Positions 1-8,605 of a stretch of 64,000 bases of DNA are shown one piece after another. Below the pieces are notes generated by a model. The model saw only the letters and a list, made by a program, of their open reading frames with translations, was not told where the DNA came from and made no database searches. Origin of the DNA: CBDEGU01 sp965238045 (GTDB lineage: Bacteria; Acidobacteriota; Terriglobia; Bryobacterales; UBA6623); NCBI GenBank assembly GCA_965238045.1, contig CBDEGU010000008.1:1-64000 (forward strand). The letters run 5' to 3'. A program made the position numbers and the translations under genes. Positions within the stretch are counted from its first letter, which is position 1; the number at the start of each line of letters is the position of its first letter.

Positions 1-798
1 GATGAACAACAGCAGCGTGAGAACGCTCAATACACCGAATTCGGCCGTCTCGGGCTGAAAGCCTCCGGCCGCCAGCGCCGGGCCGATCTCGCTGAATTTG
101 AGCGTGCCGAGCGTGGTGACCATCAGCAGCATGGCGAGCACGAAGGCCGCGTCGCCAATACGGTTCACCAGGAAGGCCTTGTTGGCCGCGTCCGAGGCCG
201 ACTTCTTGTGGAAGTAGAAACCAATCAGCAAATAGCTGCACAGGCCCACTCCTTCCCACCCGACGAACAGCAAGGCATAGTTGTTCGCCAGCACCAGCAG
301 CAGCATGAAAAAGACAAACAGGTTGAGGTAGCCGAAGAAGCGGTAGTAACCGCCGTCATGGGCCATGTAGCCGATCGAATAGACGTGGATGAGGAATCCG
401 ACGCCCGAGACCACCAGAACCATCACCGAACTCAGCGGATCCAGCAGAAAACCGCATTCAGCGGTGAAATCGGCCAGCGCACCCGAAGCGGTCGCCGTCT
501 TCAAGCCGGCGAGCCAGGTGAATCCGACGACTTGGTGCAAGTGACCCTCGACGCCCCGAAGCTCTAAGACCGCTCCCAGGGAGAAGAGGAAGGCCAGCAG
601 AATCGTCCCCGGACACAGATAATTGATCAGCGTCCTGCCGAAACCGTCGTGAGGATCGTCGTGACCATGCGCATCATGTCCCTGCGCATCGGGGCCGCCG
701 GCATGCTGCGGATCGAGCCGCTGACCGAACAGCAGCATCACTAGCGCTCCGGCGAGCGGGAAAAGCGGTATCAGCCAAATGTTTTCGAGAAAAAACAT
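1..798 (-). CDS. nuoL: NADH-quinone oxidoreductase subunit L, N-terminal part
   Basis: Large antiporter-like membrane subunit of complex I, which pumps protons. The first 266 codons are present and the rest lies beyond the left edge. The start is the ATG read from 798. Residues 1-25 form a first membrane segment, followed by a His/Asp/Gly-rich loop (about residues 30-50), several more hydrophobic segments, and the family-typical stretch GWEGVGLCSYLLIGF with HKKSASDAANKAF after it. It is the last visible gene of the nuoC-D-H-I-J-K-L run; nuoM and nuoN would be expected further left. The gap to nuoK is about 90 bp. Confidence 0.95.
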   Translation of the reverse strand, partial: MFFLENIWLIPLFPLAGALVMLLFGQRLDPQHAGGPDAQGHDAHGHDDPHDGFGRTLINYLCPGTILLAFLFSLGAVLELRGVEGHLHQVVGFTWLAGLKTATASGALADFTAECGFLLDPLSSVMVLVVSGVGFLIHVYSIGYMAHDGGYYRFFGYLNLFVFFMLLLVLANNYALLFVGWEGVGLCSYLLIGFYFHKKSASDAANKAFLVNRIGDAAFVLAMLLMVTTLGTLKFSEIGPALAAGGFQPETAEFGVLSVLTLLLFI

Positions 799-890
799 GT
801 GGTTCTTTTCGCCGACCGAATCGGCCTCGCCGTCAAGTCAGCCCGCTATACGCGCAGGCACACTGCACGACCGCGTCGCCAGCCCGATCC

Positions 891-1199
891 TCACCAGCGG
901 AGAATATCGATTTCGTCGGCGTGCACAGTCTCCTTGTTTCTGAAAAGCGCGATCAGTATCCCGAGACCGACGGCGGCCTCGGCCGCGGCGGCGGTGATCA
1001 CAAAAATGATAAAAACCTGTCCGCTGACGTCTCCCAAATAGGCGGAAAACGCCACCAGGTTGATATTCACGGCATTGATAATCAGTTCGATGGACATCAA
1101 GATCACGATGATGTTGCGCCGTGTCAGCACACCCACCGTGCCGATGACCAGCAAGGCCATGCTCAACATTAAATAGTGCGCCGTGGTCACCGGAAACAT
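891..1199 (-). CDS. nuoK: NADH-quinone oxidoreductase subunit K
   Basis: Small membrane subunit of complex I with three transmembrane helices, in the proton-translocating arm. The 102-residue length fits the family. Helix 1 is about residues 5-22 and is followed by the conserved RRNIIVILMSIELIINAVN, which carries the conserved membrane glutamate. Helices 2 and 3 follow, with the AAAAEAAVGLGI segment carrying a second buried glutamate. It lies between nuoJ and nuoL on the same strand, about 50 bp after nuoJ. Confidence 0.95.
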   Translation of the reverse strand: MFPVTTAHYLMLSMALLVIGTVGVLTRRNIIVILMSIELIINAVNINLVAFSAYLGDVSGQVFIIFVITAAAAEAAVGLGILIALFRNKETVHADEIDILRW

Positions 1200-1251
1200 A
1201 TTCTCAGGTCTCGACTTCGTTTCTCTTGTTCGCGCTCGGGAAGACGGGCGG

Positions 1252-1782
1252 TTAGGAACCCTCGTCTGCCCGGAATTTCCCCATCACCACGGCGCCGACG
1301 ATCGCCACCAGCAGCAGAATCGAGGCTAGCTCGAATGGCAATAGATACTCGGAAAACAGTACCTGTCCTACCTCTTCGGAATTTCTCGTCAGCGTGCCGA
1401 TCTCGGCCGGGACGCGCGGCTCACCCAAACGGAACTCGTCCGCGCCCTTCGACAGGATGTAACCCAGTTCGCCTGTTAACAGCAGCCCACAAAGCGCGGC
1501 TACCCATTTCTGGGATGAGAAACGCCGCTGCCGGATCTCCTCGTTCACCGGCACCAGCATGATGACGAACAAGAACAGCACCATGATGCCGCCGATATAG
1601 ACGATCACCTGCACGCCGGCGAGAAACTCGGCCCCTTGCAGCAGGTACAACCCCGCGACGCCGACAAGTGTGTTGATGAGCCAGATCGCCGAATGCACCA
1701 CATTTCGGCGGGTAATGGTCATCAGCGCGCTGATCAAGATCAGGGCGCCGAACACGTAGAAAAGAATGCCGTCAAAGTCCAT
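1252..1782 (-). CDS. nuoJ: NADH-quinone oxidoreductase subunit J
   Basis: Membrane subunit of complex I. The 176-residue protein has about five hydrophobic segments. The family signature is visible: SAIWLINTLVGVAGLYLL, then EFLAGVQVIVYIGGIMVLFLFVIML. The pi-bulge helix region VQVIVYIGGIMVLF is well kept. A soluble stretch (about residues 110-140) separates the last helix, as in many homologues. It is cotranscribed with nuoI upstream (about 80 bp) and nuoK downstream. Confidence 0.94.
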   Translation of the reverse strand: MDFDGILFYVFGALILISALMTITRRNVVHSAIWLINTLVGVAGLYLLQGAEFLAGVQVIVYIGGIMVLFLFVIMLVPVNEEIRQRRFSSQKWVAALCGLLLTGELGYILSKGADEFRLGEPRVPAEIGTLTRNSEEVGQVLFSEYLLPFELASILLLVAIVGAVVMGKFRADEGS

Positions 1783-1862
1783 GTTTGCAACTAGACTCTT
1801 GTTTCCGTCTTAGAAACAGAGCTTCTCAGGATAGATCAAATTCATGAAACCAGCGACCGCGA

Positions 1863-2318
1863 TCAAAACTTATACTCCGTCGGCAGCGGACCTTCCTCCA
1901 GCATCTGGCGATCCCAAATCGCTCCTTCCCGGGTATAGGAGGCCATTTCAAAATCTTGCGTCAGCTCCAGCGCGTCCACCGGACAGGCGTCTTCGCATAG
2001 CCCGCAGAACATGCACCGCGAGAGGTCGTAGATGAAGGTCGTCAAGTCCTTGCGGCGCGTTTGTTCGTTGCGCTCGGAAGTGACGACAATCAACTGCTCG
2101 GGACAAGCCAGCGCGCAGAGATTACAAGAGATGCACAGAGTTTCATTCGTCTCGGGATGAACATTGAGTCGCGGCGCGCCGCGATAGCGCTCGGCCACTT
2201 GCGGCCTTTCCATGGGGTATTGCTCGGTGCAGACCAGCGACGGCTTCTGATTCCGGAATGTGACCCACAGCCCTTGCAGCAGGTCGACCAAGAAGACAGT
2301 TTTCAGAAATTCCTTCAT
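1863..2318 (-). CDS. nuoI: NADH-quinone oxidoreductase subunit I (8Fe ferredoxin)
   Basis: Peripheral-arm subunit carrying two [4Fe-4S] clusters (N6a and N6b) that pass electrons towards NuoB and quinone. I chose the ATG at 2318, giving 151 residues. An upstream extension of the same reading frame overlaps nuoH and is not protein-like. The two cluster motifs are complete: C62-x2-C65-x2-C68-x3-C72-P and C102-x2-C105-x2-C108-x3-C112-P. The N-terminal amphipathic helix (LQGLWVTFRN) matches the family. It sits 29 bp after nuoH. Confidence 0.95.
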   Translation of the reverse strand: MKEFLKTVFLVDLLQGLWVTFRNQKPSLVCTEQYPMERPQVAERYRGAPRLNVHPETNETLCISCNLCALACPEQLIVVTSERNEQTRRKDLTTFIYDLSRCMFCGLCEDACPVDALELTQDFEMASYTREGAIWDRQMLEEGPLPTEYKF

Positions 2319-2347
2319 GCCCGTTGCACTCCCTCTCCCGGCACCCG

Positions 2348-3538
2348 CTACCCGGACACGACCAGCATAACGAACGCGTTGATGATCAGCGCCCCGATAC
2401 TGATCGGGATCAGATATCTCCACCCCACGTCCATCAACTGGTCGTAACGGAACCGGGGGAATGTCCCCCGATACCAGATGAACGTGTAGACAATCAGCAT
2501 AACCTTCAGCAAGAACCAGAAGAAACCAATGATCAACTCGTTGATCGTCGGGATCAAGAACAGCACCGCGAGCAAAAACATTCCCGCCGTCAGGGCCGCC
2601 ATCACGGCCTTCTGCTCGGTAAGCATCAATCGCTTGGCGCCGAGCCCGCAGCCCGCGCCGATCAGCAAGAAAAGCAGTACGGGAAAGCCGACATTGAGCG
2701 GCAGCTCCAGAAACGCGACATTGGGAAAAGGCCGCAACCAGCCCCCGAAAAACACCGTTACCGCGATGCTGCAAATGACAAAGATGCTGGCGTACTCGGC
2801 GAGGAAGAAGAGCGCGAAACGGAAACCGCTGTATTCGGTGTGAAATCCGGCGACGATTTCCGATTCCGCCTCGGGCAAGTCAAACGGCGCCCGGTTGGTC
2901 TCCGCTACGCCGGCGATCAAGAACAACACCGTCGGCACGAGCATCAAACCATAGTTTGAAAAGGCGATCCAGACTCCCTTATCCAGTTGGGCATAGATAA
3001 TGCCCTGCATGCTCAGCGTGCCCGCCACCATCAGGCCGGTGACCAGCGCAAAGGCCAGCGGCACCTCGTAACTCACCATTTGCGCGGCCGAACGCAGCGA
3101 CCCAAGCAGGGAATATTTACTATTGGACGACCAGCCGGCCAGGATCAGCCCCAGCGTGCCGATCGACGACATCGCCAGAACAAACAACACGCCGATGTTC
3201 ACATCCGCCACGAAGAACTTATCGCTCAGCGGCAGGACGGCAAAAGACGTCAGCGCGGCAAACGTCGCCAGGACCGGAGCCCCCCAGAAGAGCCACTTAT
3301 CCGCTGCCTCGGGAATGATGTCTTCTTTCAGCATGAGCTTCAAAGCGTCCGCCAGCGGCTGAAGAAATCCATACGGGCCCACCCGCATCGGCCCCAGCCG
3401 CACCTGCAAGTCCGCCAGCACCTTACGCTCAAGCAGCACGATGTATCCCGCGACAAGCGGGAACAGCGCCACAATCAGCAGCGTCACGATCAGCGGCCCC
3501 AGGTAGGGGCTATGGAGCACTTCTTCAAGCAATGCCAT
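2348..3538 (-). CDS. nuoH: NADH-quinone oxidoreductase subunit H
   Basis: Membrane subunit that forms much of the quinone chamber at the junction of the two arms. The protein has 396 residues, longer than the 325-350 of many NuoH proteins, with eight or more hydrophobic segments. Family signatures are visible: ERKVLADLQVRLGPMRVGPYG near residues 37-57, VSYEVPLA in the middle, and the acidic loop ETNRAPFDLPEAESEIVAGFHTEYSG. The extra length is mostly added hydrophobic sequence towards the C-terminus. It ends in TAG, so TAG is an ordinary stop codon here. Confidence 0.95.
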   Translation of the reverse strand: MALLEEVLHSPYLGPLIVTLLIVALFPLVAGYIVLLERKVLADLQVRLGPMRVGPYGFLQPLADALKLMLKEDIIPEAADKWLFWGAPVLATFAALTSFAVLPLSDKFFVADVNIGVLFVLAMSSIGTLGLILAGWSSNSKYSLLGSLRSAAQMVSYEVPLAFALVTGLMVAGTLSMQGIIYAQLDKGVWIAFSNYGLMLVPTVLFLIAGVAETNRAPFDLPEAESEIVAGFHTEYSGFRFALFFLAEYASIFVICSIAVTVFFGGWLRPFPNVAFLELPLNVGFPVLLFLLIGAGCGLGAKRLMLTEQKAVMAALTAGMFLLAVLFLIPTINELIIGFFWFLLKVMLIVYTFIWYRGTFPRFRYDQLMDVGWRYLIPISIGALIINAFVMLVVSG

Positions 3539-3562
3539 GCACTCCCGGTCGTCTTGCCGTCT

Positions 3563-4678
3563 CTAGCGGTCTACTTCTCCAAGCACGATGTCAATCGTGC
3601 CGATAATCGCCACCACATCGGCGATCAGCGAGCCCCGGCACATCTTATCGAGAGCCTGCAGATTAATGAACGACGGCGGGCGGACGCGAATCCTGTAAGG
3701 CTGCGTCGAGCCATCGCTGACAATGTAATACCCCAACTCACCCTTGGGCGCCTCGATCGAGACATACGCCTCGCCCACCGGCGGCTTGTAGACCTTCGAT
3801 ACCTTGCCCTTGATCGGCCCGCCTGGCAGACTGTCCACGGCCTGGCGAACGATGCGCATCGACTGGCGAAACTCTTCTATCCGAACCAGGTAGCGGTCAT
3901 ACGTATCGCTGTTCGACCCGGTGGGTATATCGAAATCGTATTTCTCGTATCCGGAATAGGGCTGTGCCTTGCGAAGATCCCATTCCACTCCAGCCGCGCG
4001 CAGGACCGGGCCTGTCACCCCGTAAGCTTTGCAGTCTTCCGCGCTCAAGATGCCGATGCCCTTGGTGCGCGCGACCCAGATCCGGTTCGTGGTCAGCAAC
4101 TCTTCGTACTCGTCGACCTTCTTGTCAAACCAGTCGCAGAATGCCAGACAATCTTTTTCAAATCCGTCGTAGGTTTCATACTGCAGTCCGCCGATGCGAA
4201 ACGAGTGCGTCGTGAGCCGCGCGCCGCAGTATTTTTCGAAAATCTTGAGCACTTCTTCCCGGTCGCGGAAACAGTAAAACACGGGAGTGATCGCGCCGAG
4301 ATCCAGTGCGTGGGTGCCGAGCCAGAGCAGGTGACTCGCAATTCGGTTCAACTCGCAGAGAATCACCCGGACGCATTGCGCCCGCTCGGGAATCTCGATG
4401 CCTCCCAAGGTCTCGGCCGCCAGACAATAACCGAGTCCGTTGGAGACCGCGGCGACGTAGTCCATCCGGTCGACATAGGGAGCGAACTGCTGGTAGGTGC
4501 GATTTTCAGCGATCTTCTCGACGCCCCGGTGCAAGTACCCAATGATGCACTCGGTCCCGACGACCCTTTCGCCGTCGAGCTTGAGGATGATACGCAGCAC
4601 TCCATGAGTCGAGGGATGCTGCGGTCCCATGTTCAGGACCATCTCATTGGTATCGAGAAACGTCGTCTGCGTCGCCAT
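3563..4678 (-). CDS. nuoD: NADH-quinone oxidoreductase subunit D (49 kDa)
   Basis: Peripheral subunit of complex I, related to the large subunit of NiFe hydrogenases. With NuoB it forms the quinone-reduction site. The 371-residue protein begins with the family hallmark NMGPQHPSTHGVLR, has the GYLHRGVEKIAENRTY segment, and ends in the conserved GEVDR. It is slightly shorter than proteobacterial NuoD (about 400). Its ATG overlaps the nuoC TAA by one base, so the two are probably translationally coupled. Confidence 0.96.
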   Translation of the reverse strand: MATQTTFLDTNEMVLNMGPQHPSTHGVLRIILKLDGERVVGTECIIGYLHRGVEKIAENRTYQQFAPYVDRMDYVAAVSNGLGYCLAAETLGGIEIPERAQCVRVILCELNRIASHLLWLGTHALDLGAITPVFYCFRDREEVLKIFEKYCGARLTTHSFRIGGLQYETYDGFEKDCLAFCDWFDKKVDEYEELLTTNRIWVARTKGIGILSAEDCKAYGVTGPVLRAAGVEWDLRKAQPYSGYEKYDFDIPTGSNSDTYDRYLVRIEEFRQSMRIVRQAVDSLPGGPIKGKVSKVYKPPVGEAYVSIEAPKGELGYYIVSDGSTQPYRIRVRPPSFINLQALDKMCRGSLIADVVAIIGTIDIVLGEVDR

Positions 4679-5400
4679 TACTGCGCACTCTCAATCTGCA
4701 AGTTTTCGCGGACCCAGTCGGCATCCTGCTGGAGAATCGGATAGTCTTTTCGCAGCGGGTGGCCCTGCCATCCATCAGGCATGAGGATGCGGGTCATATT
4801 GGGATGGTCTTCGAACTCGACCCCAAACATGTCGAAAATCTCACGCTCCAGCCAGTTGGCCGTCGGGTAGACCTCGACCGCCGTCCTTGGCTTTTCGCCT
4901 TCGCCGACCGCCGCCTTGATGCGAATGCGCAGGTTCTTCTGAAAGGAGTAGAGGATCCAAATGACCTCGAAGCGGGCCTCTTTCTTCGGATAGTCCACTG
5001 CGGTGATGTCGACGAGGTAGTCGAAGTCTTCCTCAAGCTTGAGATACTCAAGAATCGGAATCACCGAAGACAAATCGGCGACCGCGAAGGGCTGTCCGCG
5101 ATAAACCGAGCACTCCCGGATCGCCTCGCTGAAACGCCGCTGCAAGCCGTCGGCTATCGGGCCTTCCCAGGGCTCGACCTCCATCACGGCGGGCGCTTTG
5201 GGGGGAGCAGGTTTCTTCGCCGGAGCCGCCGGTTTCTCCGCGGGAGCAACTGGCTTTGTCACCGCCGGTTTCTCCTCCGCCGCGGCCCGAGCGTCTGGCG
5301 CGGCGGGCGGTGCTGCCTCGGCGGACTTGGCCTCGGGGCTTTTTGCGGAAGATCCGGATTCGGGTGGAACTCCACCCTCGGGTTTATTCTCGTCTGCCAT
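4678..5400 (-). CDS. nuoC: NADH-quinone oxidoreductase subunit C with low-complexity N-terminal extension
   Basis: 30-kDa peripheral subunit of complex I. Residues about 75-240 form the NuoC domain: VDITAVDYP, RFEVIWILYSF, ANWLEREIFDMFGVEFEDHPNMTRILMPDGWQGHPLRKDYP. The first 70 or so residues are an Ala/Pro/Lys/Glu-rich, probably disordered extension that typical NuoC proteins lack. It is the first gene of this nuo run. No nuoA or nuoB lies upstream, and nuoE, nuoF and nuoG are absent between nuoD and nuoH. A promoter-like sequence lies at 5482-5510. Confidence 0.94.
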   Translation of the reverse strand: MADENKPEGGVPPESGSSAKSPEAKSAEAAPPAAPDARAAAEEKPAVTKPVAPAEKPAAPAKKPAPPKAPAVMEVEPWEGPIADGLQRRFSEAIRECSVYRGQPFAVADLSSVIPILEYLKLEEDFDYLVDITAVDYPKKEARFEVIWILYSFQKNLRIRIKAAVGEGEKPRTAVEVYPTANWLEREIFDMFGVEFEDHPNMTRILMPDGWQGHPLRKDYPILQQDADWVRENLQIESAQ

Positions 5401-5481
5401 GTTCTAGCTGAGCGACGTCCTGGATTCCTCGGCCATGCGAACAGCGGATGGCGGGAAGTTAGCGACCGGAGAGAACCTAAG

Positions 5482-5510
5482 TGTTATCACAGTCAGAAAT
5501 CGAGTGTCAA
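5482..5510 (-). promoter_or_regulatory. Predicted sigma-70 type promoter of the nuo operon
   Basis: Read on the minus strand: a consensus -35 box TTGACA (5510-5505), a 17-base spacer and a -10 box ATAACA (5487-5482). It lies about 80 bp upstream of the nuoC start. The remaining gap (5511-5719) shows no gene on either strand; it holds the upstream region of the plus-strand gene starting at 5720. Confidence 0.55.
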
Positions 5511-5719
5511 CAAACAGCCGCCGCTGATCCGAAAACACTCTCCAAAGTACGCATCAAGACCACTACTGTGTTCGAGACCCCTATTGTAAGGGTTGCCTGC
5601 GGTCAGGTGACGAGAGTATCATTTCCCTGCCGGATGCCGCCGCTTTGGCGGCTCCGTACACCGAGAGCACAGCCCGCGGTAAAGGTCGGGCTGCCAAGCT
5701 GCCAAGGAGAACTCCTTCT

Positions 5720-6892
5720 ATGAGCTACCGCGCGAAACACCTGCGCGGCACGTTGTGGATAACCATCCTGCTCGCCGTCATCGCCAATAGCGCAGTGGCC
5801 CAGCAAGGCCAGCCCAGGCGTTTTACGATGACTCCGCGACTCTCCGGACCGGAGGATCCCGAGCGCGGGAAACTCAGAGGAACGATTCAGCTAGGCGAGA
5901 CCGTGGTCATAGAGATCCCTGGCGGTTTTGACAGTATCTTGGAGCCAGGCGTCCTGCCCGAACTGAGCGAGCTCCGCCACTCCCGGCGGGGCGGACCGTT
6001 CAAGATTGAAGGCATCAAGCCCGGTGATTGGGTCGCCATCCACATCGTGGCGGTCGAACCCGGCCCCTACGGCTACTACAACAACGGCGGGCCGTTCCGC
6101 GGAAGTCTGCGCCGCGTGGCCCCAGTCAAAGACGGCTTGCTGCACTTCCCGCCGGACTTCGTCGTGCCGTGCGCCCCATGGTGGGATCGTGCAGCTTGAG
6201 CCGCGCCTCTCCCACCCGGGCGGCGCCTGGAACCACGGCGGCCACCTCGACCTGAACTCGATACGAGCTGGAAGCACCGTCTATATACGAGCACAGAAGT
6301 ACGGCGGCATGCTGACGATCGGCGACACTCACGCCTACCAGGGCGACGGCGAATTGACTGGAACCGGTGTTGGGATCGACACCACCGTAACCGTCAAGAT
6401 CGAGCGTGGACCGGACTTCCCCAACGGCGGTGTCGTCGTCGAAACCGCCGAAAATGGTCTCCCACCGGCGTCGCCGCCGACTGGGAGAGCTCCCTGAAAA
6501 TTGCCTGGACTGAAGCCGTGGCCCTGGTAGAGCATCTCTACCGCACCACCGCCGAGCATGCCGACCTGATCGTCGGGACCATTGGCGACACGCTGCCCGG
6601 CTATGCGGCCGGTAAGCTGAACAGTCGCGGTTTCCCGAAGGATGGCTCCTATGTCACGCCGCGGATCGCCATTCCGAAATCCCTGCGCAGGACCGGCCAG
6701 CCGTTCAAGCCGTTACATCGCCCGATTCCGGGTCTCGCTGTCGTTGACCCGTGGGTCGTCGGCTCGACGTCAATGCCCTGGCATCCCGGTCCCATACATT
6801 TCCAGGCGCCGGTGTTCAAGCACCGGTGTCCAAGCACCCATGGGCCGCCTTCACTCAAGGAACGCCCAGAACCCAGCTCTGCGCTAAGATGA
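5720..6892 (+). pseudogene. Acetamidase/formamidase family protein, frameshifted
   Basis: Remnant of an FmdA/AmdA-type amidase with a signal peptide (hydrophobic residues about 10-25, ending AVAQQ). Homology runs through three frames. Frame A (5720 to about 6190) has GPFKIEGIKPGDWVAIHI and a Gly/Tyr-rich GPYGYYNNGG. Frame B (about 6190-6470) has WNHGGHLDLNSIRAGSTVYI and GDTHAYQGDGELTGTG, the family's metal-site region. Frame C (about 6470-6892) has a helical segment with EAVALVEHLYRTTAEHADLI. At least two indels are needed to join them. The C-terminal 40 residues look degraded. The family hydrolyses short amides; this copy is probably inactive unless the indels are sequence errors. Confidence 0.75.
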
Positions 6893-6968
6893 TTGTTCGT
6901 TCTGCCTCGGGGGCCGTACGCAAGCCCCGCCGCCCAAAATCCCTACTTCCTGTTGGAGGACCCATCAC

Positions 6969-7415
6969 GTGACACGACAATTGAGTTTGCTCCTTGCCTT
7001 CGGCCTGTTGCTGACGCCGAGTCTGCTGAACGCGGAAAAGAAAATCATCTATCCGCCTGAGTTCAAGAAACACCGCCCGAACATGCCCTTTAGCCCGGGC
7101 GTGCAGGTAGGCGACATTCTCTTCGTAGCCGGACAAACGGGAGGCGATCTTGCCACCGGAGCGTATGCGGAGAAATATGAAGACGAAGTGGACGCGACAT
7201 TCAAACGTATCGGCATGATTCTCAACGACGCCGGCTACGACTACTCCGACGTTGTCGACGTAAAGGTCTATCTCACCGACATTGCCATGTTCAAGCGCAT
7301 GAACTCGGTTTACACACACTACTTCAAATCGAACAAGCCCACGCGCACCACTGTGGCGGTGGCCAGCCTCGTGGGCAAGGCGAGGATCGAGATCACGGTA
7401 ATCGCCGCGAAATAG
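6969..7415 (+). CDS. RidA/YjgF-family protein with signal peptide
   Basis: Member of the RidA superfamily, whose cytosolic founders deaminate reactive enamine/imine intermediates. The start is the GTG at 6969, preceded by GGAGGA. Residues 1-22 form a signal peptide (LLLAFGLLLTPSLLNA), so the mature domain is probably periplasmic, unlike classical RidA. The domain shows VGDILFVAGQTG, AGYDYSDVVDVKVYLTD and the C-terminal PTRTTVAVASLVGKARIEITVIA, including the Arg of the substrate pocket and the conserved Glu. The exact substrate cannot be read from the sequence. Confidence 0.85.
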   Translation: MTRQLSLLLAFGLLLTPSLLNAEKKIIYPPEFKKHRPNMPFSPGVQVGDILFVAGQTGGDLATGAYAEKYEDEVDATFKRIGMILNDAGYDYSDVVDVKVYLTDIAMFKRMNSVYTHYFKSNKPTRTTVAVASLVGKARIEITVIAAK

Positions 7416-7427
7416 GCTGGATCCCTG

Positions 7428-7455
7428 TCGCTGGCCGGCTCTCGCTGGCCGGCTC
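7428..7455. repeat. Tandem 14-bp direct repeat
   Basis: Two perfect adjacent copies of TCGCTGGCCGGCTC (7428-7441 and 7442-7455) lie between the convergent ridA-like and thiL genes. Each unit contains the palindrome GCCGGC. No T-tract follows, so it is not an obvious terminator. Confidence 0.6.
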
Positions 7456-7485
7456 ATCGCGTGGCGGCCCGCCCTAAGCTGGCCG

Positions 7486-8430
7486 TCACGGGCCGAAGTG
7501 CTCGAAACCTTGAGGCGCAAGACGCTGGCGGGCCCCGCCCAACAGCAAGAAGACGCCGGAAGAGGCAACGATCCGGCCGATCGCCGTCAGCGGGATACCC
7601 TTTCGCTGAGGCGGCACTTTCGTGCCCGCCGGAGCGGTGAACAGCAGTTCGTACTCCTCGCCTCCGTGCAGGGCCTGATGAGAAGAAGCTCCCGGAAACA
7701 AGGGGATGCGGGCCGTCTGAATCTCCGCGCCCGCGCCGCTGGCTTTCGTGAGTCGGGCGAGGTCCGTCGAGAGGCCGTCGCTGAGATCAATGGCCGCGCT
7801 GGCTCGCACCCGGGCTCGCAAGTACCGGCCCAGCTCCAGGCGGGCTTCCGGATACAGGTGCCGCCTGACGGCCCGCCGTCTTGGCCCCGCCCCCGCTTCG
7901 AGTTGCTCGAAGCCGAGCGCCGAACCTCCAAGACGCCCCGAAACGTAAACGATATCACCTGGTTTGGCGCCGCTTCGCGTCAACGCCCGGCCCCGCGGCG
8001 CCGAACCAACGGCTGTCACATGCGAGACAAAGTGGTCCGCTCTGGCAATGTCTCCTCCGATCAGCCGAATTTTCGACGTTCGGCTCAGGCGAAACATACC
8101 GTCCAGGTAGTTCTTCAGCCACTTCCCCTCCAGGCTCCAGAGCGGAAGAGCCAGGGATAGCAGAAACCAGAGAGGTGTTCCCCCCATGGCGGCGAGGTCA
8201 CTGAGCCCGCGCGCCAAACACTTGTGTCCGAGAGCTCCCGGAGGGTGATTCCGCCTATGAAAATGTGTATTTTCAATGATCTGATCCGTGGTCAGCAGCA
8301 ACTCTTCCCCTGCCGCCGGCGAACGCACGACCGCCGTGTCGTCGCCGATGCCGAGGCGCACCGAGCCACCGCTGTCCTCCCGCGTCCGCCGCAGGATGTG
8401 CTCGATCAGACGGTCTTCGATTCGCGGCAT
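7486..8430 (-). CDS. thiL: Thiamine-monophosphate kinase
   Basis: Phosphorylates thiamine monophosphate to thiamine diphosphate with ATP, the last step of cofactor synthesis. It belongs to the PurM/ThiL fold. The 314-residue protein opens with EDRLIEHILRR and LGIGDDTAVV, followed by LLLTTDQIIENTHF, which carries the Mg-binding Asp. The domain boundary GLSDLAAMGGTP and the second domain's YVSGRLGGSALGFE, AIDLSDGLSTDL and GGEEYELLFTAP are all recognisable. It is monocistronic as far as can be seen, convergent with the ridA-like gene. Confidence 0.93.
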   Translation of the reverse strand: MPRIEDRLIEHILRRTREDSGGSVRLGIGDDTAVVRSPAAGEELLLTTDQIIENTHFHRRNHPPGALGHKCLARGLSDLAAMGGTPLWFLLSLALPLWSLEGKWLKNYLDGMFRLSRTSKIRLIGGDIARADHFVSHVTAVGSAPRGRALTRSGAKPGDIVYVSGRLGGSALGFEQLEAGAGPRRRAVRRHLYPEARLELGRYLRARVRASAAIDLSDGLSTDLARLTKASGAGAEIQTARIPLFPGASSHQALHGGEEYELLFTAPAGTKVPPQRKGIPLTAIGRIVASSGVFLLLGGARQRLAPQGFEHFGP

Positions 8431-8477
8431 TGAGGCGTATGTAGTTCCTTAATAGCCTTAATAGTACTTTGATACTG

Positions 8478-8506
8478 TTGACACAGGTTGACGAACTTGT
8501 TAGCGT
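8478..8506 (+). promoter_or_regulatory. Possible promoter of the M23 peptidase gene
   Basis: TTGACA (8478-8483), 17 bases, then TAGCGT (8501-8506), about 100 bp upstream of the M23 start. The -35 box is consensus but the -10 box is weak, so this is tentative. It lies in the divergent gap between thiL and the peptidase gene. Confidence 0.35.
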
Positions 8507-8605
8507 GATAGACGAAATGAGCTAGGGGCGGATATCCGCACCTGCATGGACTTTGGCACGGTCGGCATCATTGCATAGCGGCGTACCCGGCCGAACGAAG
8601 CTCGA

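Noticed and set aside
2987..4744. 585-codon open frame on the plus strand opposite nuoH and nuoD
   Set aside because: It is antisense to two certain genes, has Arg/Gln/His-biased composition typical of a high-GC shadow frame, and has no family motif.
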